Shown piece after piece: positions 36,492 to 46,661 of a stretch of DNA of 64,000 nt. How positions within the stretch are numbered: position 1 is the stretch's first letter; every line of letters begins with the position of its first letter. A program made the translations under genes and the position numbers. Source of the stretch: Orobanche coerulescens (Eukaryota > Streptophyta > Magnoliopsida > Lamiales > Orobanchaceae); assembly GCA_033398695.1 (NCBI GenBank), contig CM065809.1, forward strand, positions 84,363,644 to 84,427,643. The letters are read 5' to 3'. Below the pieces are notes generated by a model that did no database searches, was not told the DNA's origin, and was given only the letters and a program-made list of their open reading frames with translations.

Positions 36492-37651
36492 GCATTAATA
36501 ACAAACTTCTGGTTTCCCCTCTTTCGCCCTGCAAAAGAGTGCTCGATGCCATACTTGGCTAACATAGTGATGATTCTCGTGTGGTAGTTCATGATCGCAC
36601 CATGCTGCTTGATCCAATTATCCCCGAGAATTAAATCCTCACCCTCAATACCCACAACAATAAGATCAGCGAGCCAATCCCTCTCGCAAATAGTCACACA
36701 ACAATCTCGAATCTCTCGATCACCAACGATCCTATCACCGCTGGGAAGTTTAACGATGAAAGGCTCACAAGGCGACAAACAATCAAGACCCAAACGGCGC
36801 ACACATTCCAAAGAGACGAATGAATGCGTAGCACCAGAATCGAAAAGCACACTGACAGGATGCGAATGAATGTGAATGGTACCTGTGGCAACGGTAGCGT
36901 CTGGATCATCGGCCCTCCTCATCTCATAAACACGCTGATGGGCGAAGCCGACACTGGAAGCTCCCCCTCTACCGAGCTGACCCCGATCTCTCCCTCGACT
37001 GGCACTCGGCGGAGACTGAGAAGCAAACGATCCTTGATTCACACTTGGTTCCCTAGGCGCTGGAATGGAAGTCTGGGCACCAAGAATTCTCTCTCTCTCA
37101 ACACAAAAAGTAGCCTTATGGACCGGCTGGCCACACCAATTACACATCAGGAAAGGGGTCGGACAATTACGATTGATGTGGCCCGGTCGGCCACAGTTAA
37201 AACACTTCACATCCCGAGGAGGAGTACTGGTGGTTCCACAGAAACCCCCAGTAGAACGAGTTGGACCACCATTGGCGGAAAAATTAGCAGGCTGAGATTT
37301 CTGCTGACCTCCACCCTTGTGGCCCGAGAAGCTTCCGACGGACTTCTGCTTCTTGCACTCACGAGCCGCCTCACTGACTGTCACAGACATATCATAAGCA
37401 AGGGCTCTGCTCTGATAATCCTTCAAGGTGGTGCAGACGAGCCCACACATGTAATCACAAATCGACAATTTCATCCGCATGGAGAAATGGAAAATTTTGT
37501 CGCTCTCCTCTCTAACCTGGGACTTCACGAAATCCAGCTCACGGTTAAAATCAGCAATAGCCTGAGAAACAGGGATATCCCGAGGCTGAGCGTCAAATAA
37601 GGCATGGACTAGAACCTGTTTAACCGGACACGGGCAATATTCCGTCTCCAT
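36488..37651 (-). CDS. gag C-terminal half, two zinc knuckles and protease of gypsy C
   Basis: This is a 387-residue open stretch. Residues 1-100 are the end of the gag core (FNRELDFVKSQV, ALAYDMSVTVSEAARE). A basic linker follows, then zinc knuckles C-x2-C-x4-H-x4-C at 150-163 and a second at 170-183. The protease active site DSGATHS is at 271-277. The first Met is internal to gag; upstream coding continues to about 38150. The frame ends where RT begins in another ORF. The length is normal for gag-end plus protease in this lineage. Confidence 0.92.
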   Translation of the reverse strand: METEYCPCPVKQVLVHALFDAQPRDIPVSQAIADFNRELDFVKSQVREESDKIFHFSMRMKLSICDYMCGLVCTTLKDYQSRALAYDMSVTVSEAARECKKQKSVGSFSGHKGGGQQKSQPANFSANGGPTRSTGGFCGTTSTPPRDVKCFNCGRPGHINRNCPTPFLMCNWCGQPVHKATFCVERERILGAQTSIPAPREPSVNQGSFASQSPPSASRGRDRGQLGRGGASSVGFAHQRVYEMRRADDPDATVATGTIHIHSHPVSVLFDSGATHSFVSLECVRRLGLDCLSPCEPFIVKLPSGDRIVGDREIRDCCVTICERDWLADLIVVGIEGEDLILGDNWIKQHGAIMNYHTRIITMLAKYGIEHSFAGRKRGNQKFVINA

Positions 37652-38150
37652 TAGGTCCTTGAACTCATTCCATGTAGCTGCGCGGTCCCTGGGCTCAATG
37701 GCCTCCCACCAGTCAGTAGCATCCCCAGTGAGAAAATACTGGGCAATAGGGACCTTGCGGTCCTCGGGATAGTTGGTGGTGATGAAAACTTTGGATATCT
37801 CCTTGATCCACTGCTCCCAGCTGATCGGGTCTGAGGCTCCCTAAAACTGAAGAGGATGCATCTTGATGACATCCTGTAGCCAACGATCTGCTCCGCCCCG
37901 AGCAGCATGGGCCGGATTCGGGTTCTGAACCGCCTGAGCTATTTCCGCCATTTGGTTCACCATTTGTTGCATAACAGCCGAAACACCAAGGTCGGCGCCA
38001 TGTTGAGTAGAAGCATGGCTATGACGGTCACGGTACTGCCAGCTCCAGAAGAATGTGATGTGGCCACCTCACCGGCTGCCACACGTCCCTGGCCGCGTCC
38101 ACGACTACGACCACGGCCTCTTCCAGCATCAATATTGGTGTTAAATATGT
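37652..38150 (-). pseudogene. gag N-terminal half of gypsy C
   Basis: An RG-rich start (GRGRGRSRGRGQGR, minus strand near 38080-38130) leads to a gag core with WEQWIKEI and WWEAIEPRD that continues in frame into the next piece. It is interrupted by a TAG at 37841-37843 in place of an expected Gln, and by a shift near 37950. Confidence 0.82.
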
Positions 38151-38345
38151 AGTAAAAGCAATTCGATGATAAGTACGAGAGGAAATCAATCATAGTTCAA
38201 GAATCGAAAGTACGATACAAGGAAACATAATAAGGAAAACTTATGGACACTCGAAGTACCGAAATAATGGCAGCATGATGACGATGTGCAAAACTAATCA
38301 CACAACTAGACCCAATTAACCGACAAGCCTAGGTATCCATAAAAC

Positions 38346-38360
38346 TGGCTCTGATACCAT
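38346..38360 (-). promoter_or_regulatory. Primer binding site of gypsy C
   Basis: TGGTATCAGAGCCAG on the minus strand lies a few bases inside the 5' LTR. It is a standard initiator-Met tRNA site. Confidence 0.9.
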
Positions 38361-38364
38361 TTTC

Positions 38365-40521
38365 TATAACACCCCCAAGATATTTAGGGTATATTACAGC
38401 GCCGTGGATCCCAACATGGGACCCACCAGGCTAGACGACCAACATACTCATCGACTCGCGGAATCAACATAATAACACCTCGTCATAAAGATGCAAAGCA
38501 ATAATAATCCACCCAGTTCAACCGGTCAAACAACCTCACAACCACCCAATAAAAATATAATAGATGAAACATTTCAATCCGAACAAACAAAAGCTCCTAA
38601 GTACTCGAGTACTTCTATTAGTTTATAGGTTGACAAATGATCAAAAGGTAGAAAACAGTAAGACACCACTCATGCACAATCATCACGCACGGCCATCATC
38701 CGTGTACTAGTCCAGCGCCCGTTCGTCTCGATGAACCTGGCCTGAAATTCATAAAATGAATTTCCTCAAAATGGGTCCCCACATGGGCTAGCAATTATGC
38801 TAGTACAAGTAACCAAATGAAGAACTTACACCTTACACATGTATTCAATGCATGCAATCATGAAAACATCAGTTGAAACAAATATTTCAGGAAACGCCAA
38901 TAATCTAAAACACATTTGCAAAATGCACCACAATTAACCGCGGACCCACCCCTCCGTGGACACCTACCGAGACCCCATCGGATCTAACCCGTAGTGGTTA
39001 AAAGCAAGCTCGCGGACCGACCCCTTCGTTGAACCCTACCGAGACCCCATTAGATCTAACTCGTAGTAAGCACACACACACACACACACTCATGAAATAC
39101 TACTATGTCAAGATTGTATGTTCATAAGGGTACTTGCCTCGATCAATAGACGGTGACACGAACGGAAAGGAAGAATCAAACACGATTGCTAGGAACCGGT
39201 GAAACCGAACCTAACGATTCGTAGAATACAATCACAACCATTTCTAAAAGAATACGAAAATAGAATACACCCGAAAACTCGCCCACGATTCATGTATATT
39301 CGTACAGGAACAACAACGAAGGCGGACCACAACCAAACCCTCTCGATTACGCAAATACTATGAAATATACCATGAATCCGTAGGGAAAATGAAAATACCA
39401 ACAAGATTAACCATATACAACATGGATTGATCAACAACACGGAACGAAACGGACAATAAATTAAAAATCCCCAATTTCCCCAAAACTAGGGTTTTAAGAG
39501 ATTTTACCTCGATTCCAAGGTGAACAACTGATGATTAGTGATAGGTTAATGATATGATGATCGAATATACTTCTCTAACGAAGCTTGAGTGAAAATCGGA
39601 TGAACCCTAAGCCTCAAGTCGCTCCCGTCACGAAGAGAAGAGAGAAAGGTGAGAAATGAAGAAAAAGTCGGCCGCTGTCAGTTTATATACTGGCAGGTGT
39701 TACGGCCGTAACATCACTAACATACGGCCGTAACATGAGGACATTACGGCCGTAACGTGCCAGACTTACGGTCGTAACTGGCCCTGGGAGAAAGCTGGGT
39801 AATCCAACGAAGCTCACTTACGGTCGTACGACAACATGGTTACGGCCGTAACACATATTACGGCCGTATCTGATAGACATTATGCCCGTAAGTGCTCACT
39901 GGACAAAAGCTAGGAAAAAAACGACCTCATGTTATGGCCGTGCAAGGAAGAACTTACGGCCATAACTGATGAGTATTACGGCCGTAACAGCCTTCGCTTA
40001 CGGCCGTAATGTGCCTCTGGCAGCAGGCCAGAGATGCACAACATTACATTGAAGGTCGATCGTAGGGTACAAGATGTACCAATGGATACATTCTCAATGA
40101 GTTCCAAGACATAAACTAAAATGTTCAAACAAAACGCGATTCCGACAACCCGAGGGATTGGTAACGACAAGGATAGTTACCCCATAACTTTGGGAAATTA
40201 CAAACGGCCCGAAACATCCAAAACACACGATACATGATCAGAATAACAAACGAAAGTTCACAACATGCATAACAACATGAGACGGACCTACGGCGACCCC
40301 GAAACGGCGGTTCCAAACAACGATTACGAGAATCGAATGAAATAGCAGCGAAAATGACATTAACCACGGAATTGAGTAAAACAAGTCCGAAACAAGCTCG
40401 GATGACACAGTCCAATATTAAATATTCTCGAAATTTCAATATGGTTACAAGCGAGTTGCTCAAAATGAAAAATACACCAAAAATTAAAATCTATCCGAAA
40501 AAGAAAAATGTGGATATTACA
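38365..40521 (-). repeat. 5' LTR of gypsy C (2,157 bp)
   Basis: The LTR starts TGTAATATCC at 40521 (minus strand) and ends GGTGTTATA at 38365, a CA to TA change. It contains a tandemly repeated block of about 70-80 bp around 38930-39070, single in the 3' LTR. It also has about 80 bp around 39440-39530 missing from the 3' LTR. The array, TATA box and CA microsatellite (about 39068-39090) are present. Confidence 0.92.
39699..40009. repeat. TTACGGCCGTAA palindrome array, C 5' LTR
   Basis: This has the same order of units as in the 3' LTR, with several arms better preserved, upstream of the TATA box at 39679-39691. Confidence 0.92.
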
Positions 40522-40526
40522 CATGC

Positions 40527-41695
40527 GGGCTCGCTCATCGTGACTCGAAGGACTCTGAGTCGCACTCAGATGAATGCCATGTGATACTGGCAAGAGTCCT
40601 CTCTTGGAGTCCTGCATATTAAACCTCTTCAATATTTTGTTAATGTAAGTACTTTGACTCAGACCAATCATTCTCTTTGATCTATCTCTATAGATTTTTA
40701 TCCCAAGAATGTAAGCAGCGCCTCCTAAGTCTTTCATTGAGAAATAACTTCCCAACTAAGTCTTGACTATCTGAAAGGTGGGTACGTCATTTTCAATGAG
40801 TAATATGTCATCTACATATAAGACTAAGAGATGCTCCCACTAACTTTCTTGTACACACATGGTTCATCTTCATTTTGAATAAACCCAAACTCTTTGACAG
40901 TTTCATCAAAATGCAGATTCCAGCTCCGAGAAGCCTGCTTCAACCCATAAATGGATCTTTGAATCTTGCAAACATTTTTAGAATCTTCTGTATAAACAAA
41001 TGCCTCAAGTTGTGTCATGTACACATCCTCGAGTAAGTTTCCATTAAGAAACGCTATTATGACATCCATTTGCCGTAATTCATAATCATAGTATGCGGCA
41101 ATGGCAAATAAAATTCTATGTAATTTAAGCATGACTACTGGCGAAAAAGTCTCATCATGGTCAACACCATGAATCTGTCTATAACCTTTTGTCACTAGTT
41201 TAGCTTTATAGGCTTGCATATTATCATCTATGTCTTTCTTCTTTTTGAAGACCCATTTGCACCTAATGGTTTTAACACCCTTAGGTGGATCTATCAAGTT
41301 CCAAACTTGATTGTCATACATGGACTGTATCTCTGACTTCATGGCTTCTAGACATTCCTCGGACTCTAGTCTTAAAGCAGCTTCTAAATACATACTAGGC
41401 TCATCATTTATGAGCGATGCATCATCATACTCTGTTATGAGATACCTATATCTCTCAGGTTCATGTCGCACCTTATCAGATCTGCGAGGGACTTGTGTAC
41501 TTTGAACTGGCTCTTCAACCTATGTTTGATCATGTTCAGTTTCCATCGTTGAAGCAATGTCTTCTTGTGGTTCTCGACTTTCCTTGAGAATTACTCTTCT
41601 CCTACTATCTCTTTTGGAAATAAATTTCCTTTCTACGAAGACAGCATTTCGAGCAACAAACACTTTGTTCTCTGCGGGCTTGTAAAAGTAGTATC
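40527..41695 (-). pseudogene. Integrase end and reverse transcriptase of copia D (part right of gypsy C)
   Basis: From right to left: an integrase C-terminal piece (NRYYFYKPAENKVFVARN, 41520-41695), then RT in 40824-41471 with CKWVFKKKK, DETFSPVVML and QMDVIIAFLNG. The RT end follows in 40527-40755 with GSYFSMKDLGGAAYILGIK and a QSTYINKILKRF segment. The catalytic YVDD region near 40800-40830 is in a shifted frame. LTR F1 cuts the element at 41695, so its gag and 5' LTR are missing. Confidence 0.9.
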
Positions 41696-41774
41696 TATTG
41701 GAACAATATTCTTTATTACACGTTTTGATGATGTTTAGAAAGACAAAATTAACATTAAACATATTTACATCTCA

Positions 41775-42114
41775 TAACGTACGTAATAGGTTGTTCATAA
41801 CGTACGTAGCACTCACATTTGTATAAAGTGTTGAATTGCAGGTTAACATACGTAACGTTCTCATCATAACATACTTAATGTTCAGAATTCCAACCCTTGC
41901 AAAAAGTAAACCAATGATGTCATTGCGTATGTCATCAGATCCGACGGCTACTTGAGGAAAGCATAATGTACGTAATCAAAGGAAGATTAATGTATGTAAT
42001 AGTAAAGCCATGAGCTACTAGTAGTTTTCGGACGTAATATTACGACCGTTACACATAGGTGTAATGTACGTTACATACATTACGTACATAACATATGTTG
42101 CGTAACGTACGTAA
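41775..42114. repeat. TAACGTACGTAA palindrome array, LTR F1
   Basis: About 12 units are present; roughly half are perfect and the others have one or two changed bases. The array ends about 40 bp before the TATA box. Confidence 0.85.
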
Positions 42115-42154
42115 ATAAGGTCCCCTATTCCAATGGGAAAATGTCTCCAAAGTG

Positions 42155-42164
42155 TTATAAATAG
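42155..42164 (+). promoter_or_regulatory. TATA box of LTR F1
   Basis: TTATAAATAG is in the same position relative to the array as CTATAAATAG in LTR F2. Confidence 0.75.
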
Positions 42165-42710
42165 AAGCTTTCAAGGTGTTGAGATACACAAGATTACACA
42201 AGAATTACACAAGCATTCATACTGTTATCTGATCTTTATTCGCAATATTTCTTGAGAGATATATTCATTGTAACTGATACAAGAAGAATTGTGCTAACAA
42301 TCTTCGATATACATTATTGTATCACTGTGAGCTATTTTTTTGAAATGCGAGTAAGTGTACTCGCAAAATCTTTGTATTTTTGAGAGGTTATCTTGTACTC
42401 GATAAACAAGATATAGTGGTCAGTCTTGAGCCAAGAAATCATGAAATTAAAGTTAAGCATTAATCTAGAAAATGCTATTGTAATAGGGTTGGCACTGAAC
42501 TATAAAGTGCATTCAGTTATGAAGAAAAGTCCTAGTCGATAGACTAGGTAGGGGACGTAGGCTTTTTGATAGCCGAACCTCTTGAACAATTTCTTGTGTT
42601 CTTTCTTTTACGCACTTCTCTTACTCCGATTAATCACTTATGCATGAAAAGAGTTCATTACTCTTCCTACCACTATTCAACCCCCTTCTAGTGGCAGTTC
42701 TATACTAACA

Positions 42711-42726
42711 ATTGGTATCAGAGAGG
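42711..42726 (+). promoter_or_regulatory. Primer binding site of F1
   Basis: ATTGGTATCAGAGAGG directly after the LTR is an initiator-Met-type site. Confidence 0.85.
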
Positions 42727-42814
42727 TCTCTTTTTCACCGGTCTCACACCAGCTAGAGAAAAGATCCATATGTGGACTATATTCATACTTCGCTTGAAGG
42801 TAACAGTCTTAATC

Positions 42815-43442
42815 GCCCTCCCTTCTTTGACGGTTCAAACTTTATGACTTGGAAGAAGAAAATGTCCATCTTTATCCGGGCTCATGATATTGAGATTTGG
42901 AAAGTCATCGCTCTTGGTCCAACGATTCCATAGAAAATCGACGGTTCTCTAAAAAGCTTTAAGAGTACGATGAAACCGATTAGAAGAATGATCACTTCAA
43001 TAGTAAAGCCACTCAACTGCTTTACTATGCTCTTAATCCCGAAGATCTCAACAGAATATCATCTTGCGAGATGGCCAAATAAATTTGGAAGATGCTTGAA
43101 ATCACTCATGAAGGTACGAGTCAAGTTAAAGAGACGAAAATTGATATGCTTCTTCACTATTATGAACTATTCACAATGAAAGAAGAAGAAAGCATTACTA
43201 CCATGCTTGACCGCTTTTCTGCTATTACAAATGGGATAGCCTCGTTTGGCAAACCAATCTCAAGTAGTGACAAAGCTAAGAAGATCCTAAGATCACTACT
43301 CAAAGAATGGCATGCTACGGTAACGGCTATTGTGGAGTCAAAAGACCTTAAAAATATGGAATTCAGTACTCTTATTGTATCCCTTGTCAATTATGAGATT
43401 GTCATTAAATCTCAAAACTCTAAGTTGAATCCCAAAGAATGA
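42815..43442 (+). pseudogene. gag of copia element F1 (UBN2 type)
   Basis: Coding starts with PPFFDGSNFMTWKKKM, the DUF4219/UBN2-type gag start of SIRE-like elements. A frame change follows near 42980 and a TAA after SCEMAK near 43078. It then runs in one frame (43092-43442) through IWKMLEITHEGTSQVKE, MLDRFSAITNG and KILRSLLKEWHA. The frame stops after LNPKE, just before LTR J starts at 43454, so the rest of the element is cut away. Confidence 0.85.
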
Positions 43443-43641
43443 TAAAGGCCGATTGTAATACTCGGATAATTGTTGTGTATTTTCATTTATATTTGAACCT
43501 TGTGGTATTTGATTATGTTGTATTGATAATCAAAGTGTGATTTTTCAGTATTCGTATTCCGATATTTATGATCATGTCGTGTGGAGTTTGTCAATTCATA
43601 CATGCTTCTACATGACACTAATGTATGTTAAGAGTTGTGCA

Positions 43642-44005
43642 TAGCATACGCTAGGAACGACAGGTAACGTACGTTACAGTTAAAGTATAGCGTACGTAAT
43701 ATGGGGTCAAGGCAGATAACGTGTGGTCGGCGTTTGGGGGCCAGATGAGGATATTGTCGGATTCCCCCGTGTTAACCTGGAAAACTTTTTGTTAAAGCAA
43801 GTCAATGAATCATAGCGTACATTAAGAGGGTAGAATAACGTACGCTGAGTTGATCATATTACGTGCGTAAAAGGTGGTTAGCGTACGTTAAGAAGGACAG
43901 AAAACGAGACAGTGAGCTACTGCCCGGCGATAGCGTACATAAGTATTTGTCGCTAGCGTACGTTAGGTGCTAACATACGTAATGTCTTTTCAATAACGTA
44001 CGTAA
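43642..44005. repeat. Mixed palindrome array, LTR J
   Basis: About 11 units mix arms: TAGCATACGCTA, TAACGTACGTTA, TAGCGTACGTTA, TAGCGTACGTAA and TAACGTACGTAA. The array ends about 12 bp before CTATTTATAG (44017-44026). Confidence 0.88.
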
Positions 44006-44016
44006 TGTTTAAAACT

Positions 44017-44026
44017 CTATTTATAG
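44017..44026 (+). promoter_or_regulatory. TATA-like box of LTR J
   Basis: CTATTTATAG lies just after the palindrome array. Confidence 0.55.
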
Positions 44027-44055
44027 ACATCAACCTCCTTTCATTTCTCACTTTA

Positions 44056-44700
44056 CACTACGCCATAAGTGCTCATAGGCAATGTCTTTAGCTAGTGTTG
44101 CCACCAAAGCGTTTCAATAGATTGTTGATTTTTGATCTTTTGAAACACTGCTAAAATAGTATTGCACTAGATATACATTTGGTGTTGCAAGATGAAAATG
44201 GTGTTGCGCGACGTGCAACACATGTGATGGTGTTGCATTATATCTAATTTTTAATATTTTTTTCAAGTTATTGTAAAAAACAAACACAATGAAATAAAAT
44301 TTAAATTTTGATAATTTTTAACTCTTAAAGTTTGATATATAGCATATGATAAATTTGATTTAAATTATTTATATCTAATATAAATACTTATCATACTTTT
44401 TAATATTGTAATTAAAAATTATAAATATTTTTTATAATTTTAAAGTTTAAAATATTATCAATATATATAATGAAATTTAAATTAATGTTTTGTTTTCAAA
44501 GTTTGATATATAATATAATATAAATTATAGCATATATATATTTAAATTATATAATATAAATTTCAAAATTTTAAATTACAAAAAATAATACAATCCTTTT
44601 TTAAAATACTTATATAGCGTTTAATTAGGAAGCGCTATGTAAGAGTACACTTACATGGTTTTTTTAGAAAATATTGTGGTAGGTTCCGTATTTTAAATAA
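44056..44700 (+). mobile_element. CACTA-type transposon terminus, fragment
   Basis: CACTACGCCATAAGTGCTCATAGGC has the form of a CACTA terminal inverted repeat (first 20 bases are diagnostic). Subterminal GTGTTGC repeats follow in both directions (44093-44245). The rest is AT-rich, non-coding sequence with an AGCGCTAT string near 44630. The other end was not found, so the right limit is a guess. Confidence 0.5.
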
Positions 44701-45043
44701 TATTTCTTTAATTCTCAATCCGTCAATTAAAAAGGTATGTTGAACTTTTTATTTTGGATTTGATTTGAAAGATTAAATTCTCTTTTTGTTTAGATCTGAA
44801 CGATTGCTCAAGGGTTTCATAATTTTTTTCCCTTGATTGATTGCTAAGTGTATTTTGCTCGTGTGGTTATATTATGTTATCTATTTTGTTATAATATTTT
44901 GCCCCAACTCAACCCGTTATAACATTTTTATTATCCCAGTCCGAATTGAGATTATTAATCTCCCTTTATCAGGACCGTCCGATCTCCCCCTTATCACCCC
45001 TAACCCTACCCCCTCTTCTCACCGCCTCCCTCATACTCTCCTC

Positions 45044-45115
<72 letters not shown>

Positions 45116-45335
45116 TTTGTTTCTTCTCTCTCAACCCCAATACCAAACCTGTCCTCGACTCTCTCTTTTTTGTTTCTTCTCTCCCCAGATCCATCATTTC
45201 ATCCGAATCCTACCATTCTCCTTCCTCCGTGCCCTACGCCTCCCACTGAAGCTGCCCACCTTCACTCTTCCGTCGCCAATGACAGTCTACTCCCTCATCG
45301 GTAAACCCTAAGCCATTGGAAATTGCAGGGCATTC
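44700..45335 (+). other. Non-repeat tract with CT microsatellite, possible gene 5' end remnant
   Basis: A (TC)n run spans about 45045-45115. The surrounding pyrimidine-rich sequence, a short ATG frame (45280-45303) that meets GTAAACCC, and GCAG near 45325 look like a 5' leader with a first exon and splice signals. LTR F2 starts at 45336 and cuts it. Long frames here only reflect the CT repeat. This could be the remnant of a host gene, but the evidence is weak. Confidence 0.35.
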
Positions 45336-45417
45336 TGTTGGAACAATATCTTTTAGATCATTTTGACGATGTGTTATTAAAACCAAAATTTACTTAAAAC
45401 ATATTCTTCTCTTCAGT

Positions 45418-45820
45418 TAACGTACGTAACGCAAACCATATTAACGTACGTAACATTCACAGTTGTCTGCAAGATTTTGATGCGATTAACGACGTAACTC
45501 GCCTATCATAACGCATTTAACACTCATTGTTTTCGTAAGTTTTTACGAGCAGTGCGACGTAACCGTGAGTTATCTAACGTACGTAATGCTTGAATTATTC
45601 TGACCGTTGAAAAAGTCACTAGCCGTTGCAACAAGTCGTCACACTCAACGGATCTCTGACCGTAATATTACGTACGTAACCATGAAGTTCATAACGTACG
45701 TAATGTATATTATCATATCTCACTGGACCAGTTCTTCACTTTCGTTACGGCCGCTATTCGTAGTATATAACGTACGTAACGTTCATAACGTACGTAACCA
45801 TCAGCATGTAACGTACGTAA
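45418..45820. repeat. TAACGTACGTAA palindrome array, LTR F2
   Basis: About 10 units are present, most of them perfect TAACGTACGTAA. It ends 40 bp before the TATA box, as in F1, although the sequence between units has diverged. Confidence 0.9.
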
Positions 45821-45860
45821 TCAGTTAAACTGTTCCAACGGGAATATGAGCTCAAGAAGG

Positions 45861-45870
45861 CTATAAATAG
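45861..45870 (+). promoter_or_regulatory. TATA box of LTR F2
   Basis: CTATAAATAG is within sequence alignable to F1. Confidence 0.75.
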
Positions 45871-46661
45871 CCAACTTCATGGAGATTGAAGATACACAAG
45901 CATTCTGAGCCTACTAGCATACTCAAGCAATATCAAGCAAACATTTTGAGAGATATACTTATTCTAGATTGTGATACGAGAAGATTTGTTCTATAATTTC
46001 CAATCTTCATTCTTGTATCAAAGAGCGATATATTGTGAAAGTCGAGTTTCTACTTAGCAGTGAACTTCTCTTTATGAACTTCTGAAGACTGATTGGAACT
46101 ATGATTGCATAAGCGATACAGCCTGATTTCATGCATCTCTTCTTTGATGATAGAAAGAGTTGCTTGCGATTGACTACATCAAGATAACCGCCCATCTTGA
46201 CAGAAGGAGTGCGGTAAGCGTCTCCGGACATATATAGTAGGCAATCACTTACCCTTCGTTAGCGGTGTAGGTTTCAGTCGTAGTTTTGACTTTGAGTTCC
46301 TCTTATAAGAATATATAAAAAGCATTCCACAATCGTTGGTACTCAATTCTATTAGATTGAACTGCTTTATTTTTGTCCTTTCTCTATCCTTCTTTTTTTT
46401 AAAGGACTTTCTCTATCCTTCTAAAGGTTTACAAATTGGAAAAGTTTGTGGAAAAAAGGCAATGTGGATGGAAAAAGTGTGTGATTTATGAATAATATGT
46501 GTAATGATTTGTCCTTTTAGATATAGTATTATTCTTTTATGCCTCAATTTCAGCGGCAACTCTTTTTATACTCAAATGATTGAAATTGACCTTTATTCGA
46601 ATACATTCGAGTCATATATTTTAATTTCGTATAAGAGGTAGTCGAGTAACCTTTTGAAAAT

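Larger units (their letters stand above)
31490..40521 (-). mobile_element. Ty3/gypsy element C inserted in copia D, CATGC target duplication
   Basis: The element runs 9.03 kb with two LTRs, primer site, gag, protease, RT, RNase H, integrase and a chromodomain-like tail, all on the minus strand. CATGC at 31485-31489 and 40522-40526 is a perfect 5-bp target duplication. The interrupted copia D gene reads in sense across the site. LTRs differ by point changes, a tandem duplication and a deletion, so the insertion is not recent. Confidence 0.95.
41696..42710 (+). repeat. 5' LTR of SIRE-like copia element F1
   Basis: The LTR starts TATTGGAACAATATT, a variant of the TGTTGGAACAATATC start seen at 45336, and ends CTATACTAACA before a primer site. 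The length is about 1,015 bp. It contains an array, TATA box and a plausible R-U5. It truncates copia D. Confidence 0.85.
43454..44055 (+). repeat. Partial gypsy-type LTR (J) inserted in F1
   Basis: TGTAATACTCGG resembles the A/B LTR start. U3 contains an array and ends in a TATA box. A CACTA-type terminus begins at 44056, so only the first 600 bp are visible. Confidence 0.7.
45336..46395 (+). repeat. LTR F2, truncated or solo, same family as F1
   Basis: TGTTGGAACAATATC start, array, TATA box and downstream ACACAAGCATTC and TTTTGAGAGATATA strings align with LTR F1 at moderate identity. The last 100 bp of F1 have no counterpart, and no primer site follows. Confidence 0.75.

Noticed and set aside
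36824..37600. A 258-residue plus-strand frame
   Set aside because: It is the antisense shadow of the well-supported gag/protease frame of gypsy C.
44837..45304. 155-residue frame with a long Leu-Ser run
   Set aside because: The run is a translated CT microsatellite; no support for a protein.
41696..46395. F1 and F2 as the two LTRs of one element
   Set aside because: They are too diverged for an LTR pair, and F2 lacks the end seen in F1 and has no polypurine tract before it.
46396..46652. Possible gene in the AT-rich stretch between LTR F2 and the Mutator-like element
   Set aside because: No open frame of note, no splice or domain signal; only a duplicated CTTTCTCTATCCTTCT string.
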